From assembly GCA_021442155.1 (NCBI GenBank), contig CM038215.1, positions 4,364,976 to 4,428,975 of the forward strand: DNA of 64,000 nucleotides. Direction: 5' to 3'. The notes below the pieces were generated by a model. It was not told the DNA's origin. It saw only the letters and a program-made list of their open reading frames with translations, and did not search any database. Shown piece by piece: positions 1 through 11,950 of this stretch (position 1 is the first letter of the stretch; each line of letters begins with the position of its first letter). Source of the DNA: Cymbidium sinense (lineage: Eukaryota > Streptophyta > Magnoliopsida > Asparagales > Orchidaceae). The position numbers were made by a program, and so were the translations under genes.

Positions 1-1717
1 TTACACATTGCACACTTTAGAGCCAACTGTTACTACACCGGTGGTAGCAACGCACTCGTCTTCTGCCTTTTAGTTAGCAGTCTGTCAGGTGTTGCATTTC
101 ATTGGTACGTCAAACTTCCCACTAGTTCGATGAAGACTTTTGTTGAGTTGGAGCACCTCTTCATCAAGAGGTTTGCTGGAGCTTAGTAGAGGGTGATTAT
201 AGACAACCTCATTATAGAGAAACATAGACTCAATGAGTCCTTTGTTGATTACATTCTCAGGTGGCACATCATATGCATGAAATGCGAACCACATTGAGTT
301 TCTTCTTAAGAATTTCCATGGCCCGATCACCTTCATGCTTAAGGGCTTTACCATGAAAATTTTTGAGAAATTAATCAACAAGGCGGCTAGCCTACAGGAG
401 GAAGCCAAACAAATGCCCTTTCTTGACCAATCATCTAGGCCCAAGCCGCAGAAGGTGTTTGAGAAGAAGCCAGGGATAGTTGTGTTAGTGAACAAAGGGA
501 AGTAGCCAGTTAGAGTTCAGTATGAGAGATTAAGAGCTTAACAGCCTCTTTTACCACCTCCTCTTACACCACTTGACCTCATCTGGCCACCACACAACAA
601 TCATTTCCACCTCATCGAGCCTACCCAGTGAGGTATTCAAATCCATCACCAAGTAGCTACTACTCTTTGATAGATTGAATAAGCCTTATTATTCAAGAGG
701 GAGATAGTTAGGAAAATCTTTAAGAATCTCTTAAAGAAACCTAACTTTCAATTACTAGAGCCTAAGAGGCCAGAGGAAGTGGGCAAGTGTGATGATCTTA
801 GCTATTGCCCCTACCACCGCATGTTTGGCCATGTCTTAGAGGATTGTATCACTTTTAAGGACTAGCTTGAGTGCAGCTACAAGTTGAGAGCAATAGTTAT
901 CCCTAAGGAATACTTATCAGAATAACTATCATGTTTTATTAGAGTAATCCTTGGGGATGTATGCGATCCTCTTAAGACCAAAGAAGGTTAGGATATCTCC
1001 CTAACCTGAACATCTAAGAAGATCATTTCTAAGATCAAGAAGCTTTCCTTGTAGGTGATTGAAGTAGCTCAAACCTCCAACACCAAGGAAGTTTTGCTAG
1101 TTGCAAAGGATAACTTGAAGAGGGTGACAGCCCAGTAGCAACAGCTCACCATACTTGCCCGGGATAGTCCAATAGCATAGCCACCATCCGAGTCCAGTAC
1201 TCCCTCCACCATTGTAGCTACCACCTCTTTTGTTAGCTCCTCTTCTACTAGCAGGAGCATTTAATCTATGGATAAGGGCACTAAATTTCCTACTCCACTT
1301 ACTTTACTTGATTTCTATTATATACCTCCACCCAAAAAGAAATTAATGAAGAAAGATGATTCTACTTATATATTATCTACTTCTGATGCACTTAATTTTA
1401 TTCTTATTCAAAGTTCTTCGAGTCTAAATAAAAATAATAGCTCTAGTAGTTTCAATCCTTTCATTTCTGGTACAGAGTTGGACTATCCTTCTCTGAATCA
1501 ATTGGGTTCACCTCTTTAGATTAACTTGGAGTCAACTAACTCTGAGGATCCCATAGGAGAAGCTGTAAGTATGCCCAATGAAAAGGTAGAACTTTCCACA
1601 AGCTCATCATTCCAGGAAGGCACAAAAGTCAACCTACGTAGTGGACCTTCTAGGGTAGCACCTCAGGATAAGGGTAAGCAAGTCATTGATTTGAGTGAGC
1701 AGATAGCCCCTCTATAG
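1..1717 (+). pseudogene. Ty3/gypsy gag pseudogene (copy A), 5' part outside the window
   Basis: Gag forms the virus-like particle of an LTR retrotransposon. Frame 1 at 91-120 reads VAFHWYVKLP, followed by TFVELEHLFIKRF and, near 232-264, NESFVDYILRW; this is the conserved core of the plant Retrotrans_gag domain. Two adjacent in-frame stops lie at 184-189. At 803-847 another frame gives YCPYHRMFGHVLEDC, a CX2HX4HX4C zinc-knuckle-like motif. Downstream, 1,268-1,519 and 1,526-1,717 are open but polar and low in complexity, as in a gag-protease spacer. Frame changes and many stops show that it is dead. The antisense open frame at 85-495 is chance. The part from 745 to 1,594 is repeated at 63,191-64,000. 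Confidence 0.85.
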
Positions 1718-1719
1718 GA

Positions 1720-2260
1720 TTCTCCACCAATTGATATGCTTGTGGAGGACCAAGCCAGAGTTGATTACAATGTCCTAGCTCACCTTAGAAAGTTTCTAGC
1801 TAAGTTAAGCATATACGATGCCCTTGTCATATTCAAAGAAATGAGGGAATCTCTAATCAAGGCCTTACTTGATCTATAGATATGCTTAGCTTAGTTGACT
1901 ATTACTAAAGAGGAGGCATGCCACCTGAAGGACATCTTAGGAGTTACATTCAGTGATGAAGACTTACTGCTAGGGACAACCAAACATAATTGCCTCTTTA
2001 CATTACAATGGATGTTTGCAGATATAGGCTATCCAGAGTTCTGGTTGACCCAGGTGTATCAATCAACATTATGAGTCTAAAAACTATTGCCTACTTAAGA
2101 ATCAACATCTCCAAACTCCAAAAAGAAAGGATGATGTTGAGAGGATTCAATGAACAAGGTGAGAGGACCTTGTGGTGTTTTTTTGGATGTATGGGGGGGA
2201 CACCACATGATCAGTGGGGAACTTTTGAGGTGATCAGGTATAACATTGAAGTATGATGTA
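1720..2260 (+). pseudogene. Ty3/gypsy aspartic protease pseudogene (copy A), interrupted
   Basis: The open stretch 1,990-2,256 encodes RVLVDPGVSINIMSL, matching the retropepsin active-site context of Tat/Athila elements (usually D-T/S-G). Here the residue after the catalytic Asp is Pro. The following GTFEVIRYNIEV resembles the second half of the protease. The expected continuation (LLGRPWIH...STLHQ...) is missing here but appears at about 9,805-9,900, so the coding region is split by about 7.5 kb. The protein would process the Gag-Pol polyprotein; this copy cannot. Confidence 0.75.
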
Positions 2261-3394
2261 CTATCTCAAAAGATAAAGGAATCACCCTACAATGGACCTA
2301 ATCACGTAATAAGGACTCCTTAGCCATGATGGGTCTTTGAATGTACCAAAGATTTTTTCCCTACTTTATATGGATGAATAAAATAGGGTTTATATTAAAC
2401 TAGGTTCTTAAGTTACCTATGGATGCAAGCCTCCATAGTTAATTACATCTTAGGAAATAAAATTTCCTAAAAATACTCTTGATTAAAGTAGATAATTATC
2501 ATCTCCAAATATTTCAATGTTATACTATCAAAGGATTGGTTGTAATTGAAAAATCAAATGGGAAAGTTCAAGGAGAAGACTTATTTTTGGAATCAAAATG
2601 AAATAAGTAATGCTCATGATACTAGGAAGCCTAGTGAGCATTCCAATATATCCTATGGTTGGACTTTATAATTTTAAAGTTGAGGAGATTTATATGTTTG
2701 GTGTTGAAATTTAATTAGATTACTAGGGCTTATAATCCACCAACACAAGGTTGTGGAAATGCCTAAAAGGTGAGGATTTATACTCGTAGCATGAAGGAAG
2801 TAGCTACCTCGGATCTTAAATATAGGGAGCTTTAGTACAGGCTAAAGCACGACCTAAATCTAAGCGATAGGTGGAAATAGGGGTTTACCTCCACATGAGA
2901 GAATAAATTGTCTGACTTCTAGACTTATAATCTCCTAGACTGGCTGCCAACTAACTCCTCCTATGATTTTAAAACCATGTAGTATGGTCTTATGAATTGC
3001 AAGATAACTAGGGTAGTTATTAAATTAGAAAGAGACTAAAGCCCTAAAGACACTCCCGATGAGACTAGAGTATGTGTGGTATGAGCATATGACTTAATCT
3101 ATAGATGCAAAATATTTTCAAATTTTATTTCATTTTAGACACATCATTTTGACAGAGGCTTTAGGATTTCTTATGCCTAAATGCATGATGAAAAATATTT
3201 TGGGTTAAATCAACTAGAAGAAAGTGTCCTCCACCACAAGGGATGCCCTCACAGGTCAAGCATTCATTTATCGTGCAAGGATGTAGATCCTTCATGTTCA
3301 AGAGAGAAGGAATAAGCATATATGATGTGAAACATACAACCTACGTATTGCTGGTTTCAAATCTTTTTGAGTATCTTATTTATGTCTTAGGCTT

Positions 3395-4178
3395 TATGAG
3401 TTGTTTAAAATTTAGTTATGAGTGATTAGTTGGGTAAAAAAGTTATTTTTATCCTAAGAGCCTAATCATATCAAAGACACGCATTAAAACATCAATCATT
3501 TAACAAACTATGAAAAGCATGTCATCTTAATGCACAATGTAAACATAACATCAAACAATTATATAAACTATCATAAAAGAATAAAAAGGTCTTGTACCTC
3601 ATAACTCAAGAGAGAAAGATGGGTAGTGAGCTCTACTTTTATACAACTTAGAATATGAAAGAATAATTATAATTATATTAAATGCTATGGGGGTCTTCTT
3701 TTTTTCATATCTCCATTTATGATTTGGTTCCTTATTTGATTTGGATGGTGCTTGCTTCAAAAGCATCACACAACACCCCAGGATAAAGCCTTCTAGTCAT
3801 TGCTCATCCTAATCTACCATAGCACTAATCCTAATTCCTGTTGCAAAAATTACATTTTTGTGCGAAATATAAATCTAACTACACCTCAAAAATAGAGGTT
3901 TGCTAAATATACATATAATCCCAAGCAGTTGTATTTATAATTTGGACTTAGCAGCCTACACATGGGTAACTAAGCTCACTTGTCCTAAGTTGGATTATGT
4001 TTAAGGATTTAATCAACCTGCAAAAAGAGCATTCAAATTTATTTTTAAGCAACAATTAAGCATAATCCCCTACAGGAAACATGATTAGGCTAATATTGGC
4101 CTATCATCTAGTCTAAGAAGCATACACCCTAACATCCAATCTAAAACAATACATCATAAAACAAAACATACATCACAT
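3395..4178 (+). repeat. Dispersed repeat, mate of 62,287-63,009
   Basis: Starting at the word tatgagttgtttaaaattta, this segment aligns in direct orientation with 62,287-63,009. They share, for example, gagtgattagttgggta near the start and acatcacat at the end. This copy is 784 bp and the right-hand copy 723 bp, the difference coming from many small gaps. No protein is evident. Confidence 0.85.
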
Positions 4179-4719
4179 CATACACCATCCTGACTTAGAG
4201 CTAGAAGTGGTGAGTTAACTCTAATGTGTGTATTAAGGCTTGTGTGGTAAGTCTTGTTAGGCATTAGTGTTGTATTTTCTAAGTGTAGAAGGATTCAATT
4301 TAACATGAAAGGTTGATTTCACTTGAAGTAGTTTAATTGATTTGAGAATTTTAATTTGTATTTTCTTTTGTTTCATTTGATTACACTTAGCAACTAAGTG
4401 TTATAAAGAGAGGAAAAGAGGATTTCCCTCTTTCATCCCTACCTTAAGTCACTTTCTAAAGTATATTAATTTGATTTAGTTCTCTTTAGTGAATGGCTTA
4501 TTAAATGATTTAATTAATCCTAAGTTTAGGTTCACTTTAAATAATCCTATTCAAAATGAAAGGCATCTTAAGATTAATTTAATTGAATTACTACCACATG
4601 ACATATATTAAATCATTCCTTTCCATCACATGTAACATGCATATGATTTAATCTAAGTGTATCTATACATGCAACATATTTTAGCACACTTAAATGATGA
4701 ATGTATGTGTATGTTTAGA

Positions 4720-5460
4720 ATTTATATTTTATTTGATTGAATTATTTAAACATATTAATTTAAAACTTTATCCAAATTCTTATACAAAAAGGACATAAGA
4801 ATGAAATTAAATAGGCATGTGCCATTGTTAAACTAGGAAGTGAGGTAATCAAATGACCTCCTTGGAGCTAGCTAAAAACCTCATATTCTGATGTCATATA
4901 TACCCATTTGCATTCAAACATATGTAAATTCATATACATGAACATAAGCTCAAATCATATGGCTAATAATTCAACCACTTAGTCAATTATGAATGCATGC
5001 AATTTTAATGTAAAATGGGATTTTCATTCACTAATCACATATACATATACATGTACAAAGATATAGGCAAGTATGTGTCATTGTTAAACTAGGCAAGCAA
5101 GGTAATCAAATGACCTCCTTGGGGCTAATTAAAGCCTCGTATTTTTGGGATGTCCACACTATATACTTGCTTTTCTTGGACACACATGGATGTATACATA
5201 AATGATGGAAAGAAAACCATGCAAAGATTGTTTTTTTTTTTTTGATTAAATCATTTATATATATGAATTAAAGCTCTATCTAAATTCTAATGTTTAAATG
5301 CATAAGAATGAAATCAAATGGGTACGTGCCATTGTTAAACCAGGTAAGTGAGGTAATCAAATTACCTCCTTGGGGCTAGCTAAAGCCTCGTGTTCTTGGG
5401 ATTTCCAGACTATATACTCATTACCGTTCAATCTTATATAAATCAACACATGAATAGAGG
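4720..5460 (+). repeat. Three tandem copies of a ~255-bp repeat
   Basis: The core gtgccattgttaaactagg, followed by aggtaatcaaatgacctcc and ggctagctaaagcctc, starts at 4,819, 5,075 and 5,326, giving periods of 256 and 251 bp. Each core is preceded by an AT-rich half ending in a cataagaatgaaat-like word. A run of 11 T at about 5,231 lies in the third unit. The copies have diverged. Such repeats are common in the untranslated parts of plant LTR retrotransposons. Confidence 0.85.
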
Positions 5461-6740
5461 AAAGAGAACACAACATTCATACACTTAAACTATAAGCACA
5501 TTCATTTTTTATGTATTTATAACTAGCATCATAACACATATTATTATTCATTTATAAGCTTTTGAAAAAATTTTTGGATTTAAAAGTGATAATAGCCACA
5601 CATATATTAAATTAAATGAACACATGCAAGTTTAAAAAGAAATCCATTTTATTTTACTTGATTTTGAAAAGATGCATGAATTCAAATGACATACCAAATT
5701 TAACATGATTGGAAAGAGGACAATCAAATATAAGCATGTGATTCATTCAACCAAACTAGTTCTTATGACAATCAAATCAAATAAGATTATTTAAAGCAAA
5801 ATGAAAGCTTCTTTATTAATTATGTTATGGATTTGATTTGATTTAAAGAAGAGAAGAGAAATCATCACTTATTGTTTTAAACCCATTCCAACATTAGTTA
5901 TTTGATTTTATTTAATTTAAAAATTGTAATTAAGTTGATTTTATGGGTTAATTAAGTTGAACCCTTAATTTGATGAATTAATTATTCTTACCTATGTCAA
6001 CTTAACGTAATTAACTAAATAATTATGAGCCAACATGATATGCATGGAAAATAAACTTGCAATGATCCTAGGAAGTAAAAGGGGCCTAATGCAATTGGCT
6101 CATGATTAATAGTTAATTAGATTAAGAGACTTAATTAATTACTCTTATTGTTTTCCCACACGTACTAACCATAATTTCATTAAACTTCTTAGGTTATTAA
6201 ACACCCAAAAGATCTACCCATGATTTAATTAAGTGTGATGATTATGATTTCAATTTGATTAAGTGATTTAATTAATTAGTTAAATCTTAATTAATTTCAT
6301 TTTAAAAGGGTGAAATGAACTTAGGAAAGGGGTCCCAACCCTATTCCTTAGTTCACTTAATGTTAAATAATTATTAATAAACTTAATTAACCAATTTTTT
6401 ATTATTTATGGGATTAATTAATCATTAATTAACTTAAAAGAGTAGTTAAGGTTTAATTAGTCAATTTTCCTAATTAAGTGAGTAATAAATCCCAAGGAAA
6501 TCATGGGAGGTAGAGGTCATCCCATTAAATTAACCCATAAAATTTGGGATTAATTGCTCATGTGATTAAGAAATAATTAAGATAATTATTTTTGTAATTA
6601 AACCTTAATTAATGTCAAAATTAGTTAAGATCATTTTTAAACTCTCTAAATACCATTAAAATGAGTATTTATTTACATTTTTATTTCTATATGATTTTGA
6701 TGATTTTAGAAGTTTCACCATTAAAATGATTAATTAAATT
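5461..6740. other. AT-rich non-coding tract, TTAATTAA words
   Basis: There is no open frame and no recognisable gene. From about 5,880 the sequence is dominated by ttaattaa, attaattag and ttaattaagt words on both strands, with little periodicity. It lies inside the interruption of gypsy copy A. Confidence 0.6.
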
Positions 6741-7935
6741 AAAGCCTAATCCTATTGGGTGCCATGCGATGTGCACTTTCCACATGGTGCCACAGAATTG
6801 ACTACTTAAAACTTATCTGACTCAGTGCCTACATGCTGGCATGGATGCACTTTCTTGTCCACCATCCAATCTAAGATTGAACGGTTGCGATTAATCCCAT
6901 AACTTTATAGGATTAATTCAGATCGATCTAGTAGATCTAATCATGACAGTCCATTTTTATCACGCAGAATGGACGATGCATGATCTTCATGTGAGTGAGG
7001 GAGAATGGAGTCCATCCACCATTGCTCACTTGATCTGAGCTTACCCAAGCTCGAATCAACTCCAAAAGGATCGCACACCTTGACGACATCAATTGGAGGG
7101 GATCCAATGGTTAAGATCACACAAGATGCATGTTTTCTTCAAAAAGCTCCACCCCATTTTTTCCTAAGGATTGATTTTGGAAGCATACCTAGCCAGAGCT
7201 CAAGACTGGCAGCTTGAATGATTAAGGAAGCTTCATCTAGTGGAGACGAAGCCCTATTGAGTAGCAATTGGATCAATTCCTTGATGTTTGCTCGAAAGGC
7301 CATGAACTGATGATTGGGAGATCAATTTTGATCGAAGTAACATCTTCGATGCTCAGGAAGCTTGGGAGATCATTCATTCTTGCTCGATGAGGCCTAGGGA
7401 AGGTGCATACAAAGTGAATTTGAGTTTAATGGAGAAATGGAAAAGTTTTGTGTGAAATGGGAGTGTCCTACTTTGGGACAGATGGGAATCATATTTTTCG
7501 ATCGAGGAATGAGCTTGGGAGCTTATGGAATGGCTCTAGAAGCTCGTCTTGGGTAGTTAGGGCAATAAAGAGTGATTTTTGTGTGTGTTTGAGTGGAAAC
7601 AAGGTGTAACCCCCCTCATCCTTCATCTTGATCGATGGGATCAAGTTTGGCTTCTAGGTCATCCAACCATCTAGGGAGTCATGGGTGGAGAGGAGGTGAG
7701 TTGGCTTGCTTGGTTGGTTGAAGTGGAGGTGCAAGGAATCATGGGTGTCCTATGGGTTTCAAATGCTCCAATGGGGATGGTGAAGTGATTTCACCTCTCA
7801 TGGGTCATGCTGACCCAACCACCCCTTGGGTCAGTGTCCTAGGTGCAAGGTGGACCATTGGGAGAGTACCAAGGGGAATGGAAATGACCACTTACATGGG
7901 TGATTTTTCTGTGTGTTTTCCCTTGACCCAAGGGT
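6741..7935. other. Unassigned unique-looking sequence of higher GC
   Basis: This is more balanced in composition than its surroundings, with words such as gatcgatctagtagatct and ggaggggatccaat. Two short open frames (7,005-7,217 and 7,752-7,937) encode peptides without any domain I recognise. It could be the LTR or leader of the inserted element. I saw no second copy in the window. Confidence 0.4.
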
Positions 7936-9560
7936 AGAATGATCATTGAATTTGATTTAGATTTGAAATGAGCCAAAAGTGGGTTAGCCCAAATTTCAAG
8001 TCAATTAGAGTTGATTTGGTTTGGCTCAATTTGACTATTTAGGTCAAATTGTTATGTTGGGTCAAGTTGACCAATTGGTCAAATGAGTCAAATGGTTGGG
8101 TCAAGTTCATATGATCATTTGGGATGTTTTGGTTCAATTGGTTTGGTTTAGTTTGACCTATTTGATTTTGGCTAATTTGAATTCATTTGGGTCAAATGGT
8201 TAAGTTGACCAATTTGACCAAATTGGCCAAATTAGTTTGGGTTGGTGTTGGTTGGGTTTAGTTGACCAATTGAAGATGATTGTAGGCTTTATTTTCAATT
8301 AATTTGGATTTGTTTTGATTTAGGGCAACTTGAACCTTTAGGTCAATTTGGGCTAAGTAGGTCAATTGGGTTCAAATGGGTCCAATCATAGATTTGGTCA
8401 AGTTCAACAATCAATTTGAAATGAACTTGAGCCATTGCAATCAATTTGGTTTATATTTTGATTTAACCCAATTTAGTTTTTTTAGGTCAATTTGGGTCAA
8501 CTTGGGTCAAAAGGGTCAATTGGGTTTGGTTTGATCAATTTAAAGTTAAGTCATATTAAAATATTGATTTTGATTTGGCATGAATCATTAGTTTCAAAGG
8601 ATTTGGCTTAGTTTTAGTTTGGGTTCATATGGGTTTGACTTGGTTTGACCCAATTTGTGATAATTGATCAGCTTAGGGTGATCAACAACTACGATGGGAG
8701 GTTTTGATGGGACTTGGTTCAATCCAATTTGGGTATGATTAGAACTTAGCTTAAAGAGGTCAAATTGGCTACTATGGTCAAGTGGACCAATTGGGTTTAG
8801 TTGGCTTGATTTTGGGTTGAGTTTGATTTAGTTGAGTTCTTAAATGGATTTGGGATTGATATATAAATTCAATTGCAATTAGCTTGGGTTCAAATGGGTT
8901 TTGGTTCATTTGAACATTTCAAGTCAAAAGGGTTAAGTTGGGTTTGACTTGGGGTTGATTTTGGTTTTTTTGTGATTTTGGATTTCATTTATATTTGTGA
9001 ATTTGATTGAAGGTATGCTTGATTCATGAGAAAATTAATTGAATTTGGGTTTGGGAATGAAGGATTTTAGCTAAGTCCATGGAGTTGAGTCATGTGGGTT
9101 AGGTTTGGATTTTGATTTGGTTTGATTTAGTTTTGATCATTTAAATGTATATTTCATTTAAATTTGTGAAGATGATTGAAAATATGATTGATTTGAGAAA
9201 ATCAGTTTGACTTGATTGGATTAAGATTTGGCTAAGTTCATGGGATAGGTCATATGGCTTAGGAAGGGTTTTGATTTAATTTTATTTAGTTTGATTTTGT
9301 TTTGATCATTTAAATTTAAATTTGATTTATATTTAGGAAGTTGATTGAAGATATAAATTAATTATGAGAAAATCAATTGATATTGGATTGATTTGGATTA
9401 TGATTTGGCTAAGTCCATGGGATAGGTCATATGGCTTCGGAAAGGTTTCAGGTTTGGTTTTGATCATGGACTTCAATCATTTGGTTTTAGAATTTGGATT
9501 TGAATTTGATGTTTGAATTGAACTTGAGGTTTGGTTTGAGAAGGTGAACATGGATTGGAT
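7936..9560 (+). repeat. GGTCAA/TTGACC-rich degenerate minisatellite
   Basis: Words such as tttgggtcaa, ttggtcaaatg and gttgaccaatttgacc recur over about 1.6 kb, separated by T/G-rich text (ggtttgatttgg). There is no coding potential. It grades into the ~170-bp repeats at 9,050-9,440. Confidence 0.7.
9050..9440 (+). repeat. About three ~170-bp tandem repeat units
   Basis: The word ctaagtccatgg (or ctaagttcatgg) begins at 9,071, 9,232 and 9,409, spaced 161 and 177 bp. The last two are followed by gataggtcatatggctt, and between them recur ttttgatcatttaaat and ttgagaaaatcaat-like words. It is a partly decayed tandem repeat at the 3' end of the interruption. Confidence 0.75.
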
Positions 9561-9789
9561 TTGGGTTATAGGGTAAGTGGATTATTCTAATCCCTAAGGC
9601 ATAACCTAATCTATGGTTAACCCAAGTTAGGCAAGTGTTTACCTAATTATTAGAAGTGTCTTATGACTAACTCTTAGTATCAGAAGAATCCTAAGTCTAA
9701 GATGGGAAGATTGAATCCACACTCCAAAAGTGAGGTCAAGGCCTTAGGCTCCATAGTGTTGCTTGGAGATAGATGATTGGAAGGAAGCC

Positions 9790-11030
9790 AAGTTTCACAT
9801 TATAGACTGATACATCTTTGAATGCTTTGTTTGGGTGACCATGGATAAATGAGAGAACAACATATTTCCATCCTCTACATCAAGCAGTGAAGTTCGTGAG
9901 AGGTGGGATCATCTACTATGTCAAAGGAGATCTCAAGCCATTTATAGTTCACAGATTATATATAAGGAAGTAGCTTACTACCTCCCTCAAAATCAACAAG
10001 TCTATTCTCGTGAACTTGGCCAAAGTTTAAAATTAAAATAAAAAGAAAAAGAAATACAAAGAGAAAAAAGGAAAGAAAATAGAAAATAAAAAATAAAATA
10101 AAAGGTAACGAAAATAGACTTGGAGGAGAAAGTGGAGCCTGACATTAGATTTCACCCACAATTCGTTACTCCATTCATAAATATGGATAGGATGAATTGA
10201 CCTTCACTAGGCAGAGGAAGAGGCTAGTTCAGAGGCAGTCCCAGGGGTGGAAAACCTCTTAGCCATCCAATAGAAGATATGTCTCAACTACCATCAATAT
10301 ACCTGCTATCCATATAAACTTAGAATCTAGCTCATTGGTTGAGTCTTATATGCTTAGCACACTAGCCAACTCTTCTCAGTAGTAGATTCCATTGGAGGTG
10401 ACACTTGAGCTAGATAGTGATGAAGACCAGGCTCCAAAGCAAAGCATAAGTGTATCCAAGTCTATATGTGAAACAGTTAGGCATCAGTTGGGAAGCTTAG
10501 CTCTAACCCCACTTCCCTCTCAAGAAGCTGAGGGTTTGGTAGTTAAGGGAGCCTCTAAGTCATCCACATGTGTGAATACCTTTCTAGTAGCATCATCCTC
10601 AAGTCAAGAAGTTGATGTAGAATTTAAGGAGGATTCATATAAAGATTTAATAGAATTTCCTTTTGATTGGTACATATCTTATGTTCATAATTTAGCAAAG
10701 AAAGGGTTAATCCCACATACTTGGTCAAAGCACAAGTCATACTACTTCGAATGAATATGGAAGAACAAATGCAAAGCTCTCAATCAAGACTGGGACTAGG
10801 ATTCAGTACAATGGGTCTAGTCGATGATGATGATTACTGCTTAGTCATCACCAATCATTTAGAATTTGATAGGTTCTATTCAAATCACTTTAACTTATAT
10901 GAAGAGTTATGCATAAAAATGTCAGATGATCTAGATGATTTTGCGCCAAAGATGCAATGCCGAGTTCAAAGAGATCAAGTCAACAATCAACGAGCTCAAG
11001 GAAATCAACTTAGAAACTGAAGAAGATCCA
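9790..11030 (+). pseudogene. Ty3/gypsy protease-RT linker pseudogene (copy A, resumed)
   Basis: Around 9,805-9,985, joined over one stop and frame changes, are LNALFG*PWIN, then LHQAVKFVRGG and YYVKGDLKPF, then EVAYYLPQNQQVY. These match the conserved linker after the protease of Tat/Athila gypsy elements (usually LLGRPWIH...STLHQ). It is followed by a purine tract and by two overlapping open stretches, 10,392-10,754 and 10,721-11,020. These are acidic and Ser-rich, look like the variable spacer before the RT, and have no recognised domain. Confidence 0.75.
10020..10112 (+). repeat. A-rich/purine tract
   Basis: About 90 bp are almost entirely A and G (runs such as aaaaagaaaaagaaat and aaaataaaaaataaaat). 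It lies in the middle of the polyprotein region, so it is not a polypurine-tract primer. It probably arose by slippage in a spacer. Confidence 0.7.
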
Positions 11031-11950
11031 CGCCCGACATACATTAGTTCTTTATTGAATGAAATTGAAACCAATGACTAAGTTAGGCTATTGACTAAGT
11101 TTGAGAACTGCCTTGCATGGAGTTATAAAGAGATGCCTGGATTAGCTCCTGATGTAGCGGTCTATAAACTAGCAATAGAGCCTACTGCTAACCCTATCAA
11201 GAAAGCTCCTAGATGCATATGATTAGACATATAACAATAGGTCATTTATGAAGTAAAGAAATTGATTGATCCTGGCCTCAATCGAGAAGAAAAATATCTT
11301 ACCTAGTTAGTCAACATCATCCTAATTAAGAAAAAAATGGCCAAATTCACATATGCATCAATTTTAGGGATTTAAATAAGGCATGTCCAAAAGATGAATT
11401 TCCACCACCAATCTTGGAGCTGATGGTGGACATTGCCTCTACTCATGCAGTCTTCTCTTTCATGGATGGCTCATCTGGATATAACCAAATAAAGATGGCC
11501 ACTGAAGATAAAAGATGCATTACTTTTAGAACCCCAATCAATAACTATTGTTATAAGGTCATGCCTTGCATCCTTAAAATCTGCTACTCATTTATCACTC
11601 TAATCTTTGGTGAACTCATTTATCACCAAGTCTAGTGCTATGTCGATGATCTCGTGGTCAAAAGTAGAGAAAAGGTACACCATATCTTTGACTTGATAGT
11701 AGTTTTTGAGCAGTAAACAATTTTACCTCAAAAGGAACCCCTGAAGTGTTCATTCGGAGTAACTTCAGAAAAATTTCTTGGGTTTGTTGTCTGAAATCAG
11801 GGAATCAAAATCAATATGGAGAAGATCAAGGTGATATTAGAGATGCCACCCCCTAAAAGTTTAACTCAACTCAGATCATTCCAAGGGTAGTTGATGTATC
11901 TAAGAAGCTTTACATCCTACCTATCAAAAAATGTCAGCCATTCTCAGCAC
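11031..11950 (+). pseudogene. Ty3/gypsy reverse transcriptase pseudogene (copy A)
   Basis: The RT copies element RNA into DNA. The entry region reads EMPGLAPDVAVYKLAIEP. At 11,414-11,635 is an open stretch with FSFMDGSSGYNQIKMA (motif A, Asp kept) and ITFRTPIN. After a stop at 11,633-11,635 comes CYVDDLVVKS, with the YVDD catalytic motif C at 11,639-11,650. The thumb region MPPPKSLTQLRSFQG follows near 11,840. Catalytic residues survive, but stops and frame changes break the gene. The same region in copy C starts at 45,894. Confidence 0.9.

Larger units (their letters stand above)
2261..9790. mobile_element. Unidentified ~7.5 kb insertion splitting the gypsy protease/RT linker
   Basis: The gypsy frame stops near 2,258 and the next expected residues appear near 9,800, which brackets an insertion. 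I could not find terminal repeats, a target duplication or any transposase or reverse transcriptase inside. It is AT-rich, with a 255-bp tandem repeat, a TTAATTAA-rich tract, a region of higher GC and a GGTCAA-rich tract, listed separately. 2,261-3,394 holds nothing I recognise. The short open frames at 3,243-3,425, 7,005-7,217 and 7,752-7,937 have no recognisable domain and are probably chance. It could be a decayed non-autonomous LTR element or several nested insertions. Exact ends are uncertain by tens of bases. Confidence 0.6.

Noticed and set aside
85..495. 136-codon minus-strand frame at the left edge
   Set aside because: It lies antisense to clear Retrotrans_gag text on the plus strand.
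7005..7217. Small host gene at 7,005-7,217 or 7,752-7,937
   Set aside because: No domain, no second exon, no promoter elements I could support; surroundings are repeat DNA.
2261..9790. A complete LTR retrotransposon with LTRs at both ends of the interruption
   Set aside because: I compared the left (2,258-2,500) and right (9,560-9,790) ends by eye and found no repeat and no convincing 5-bp target duplication.
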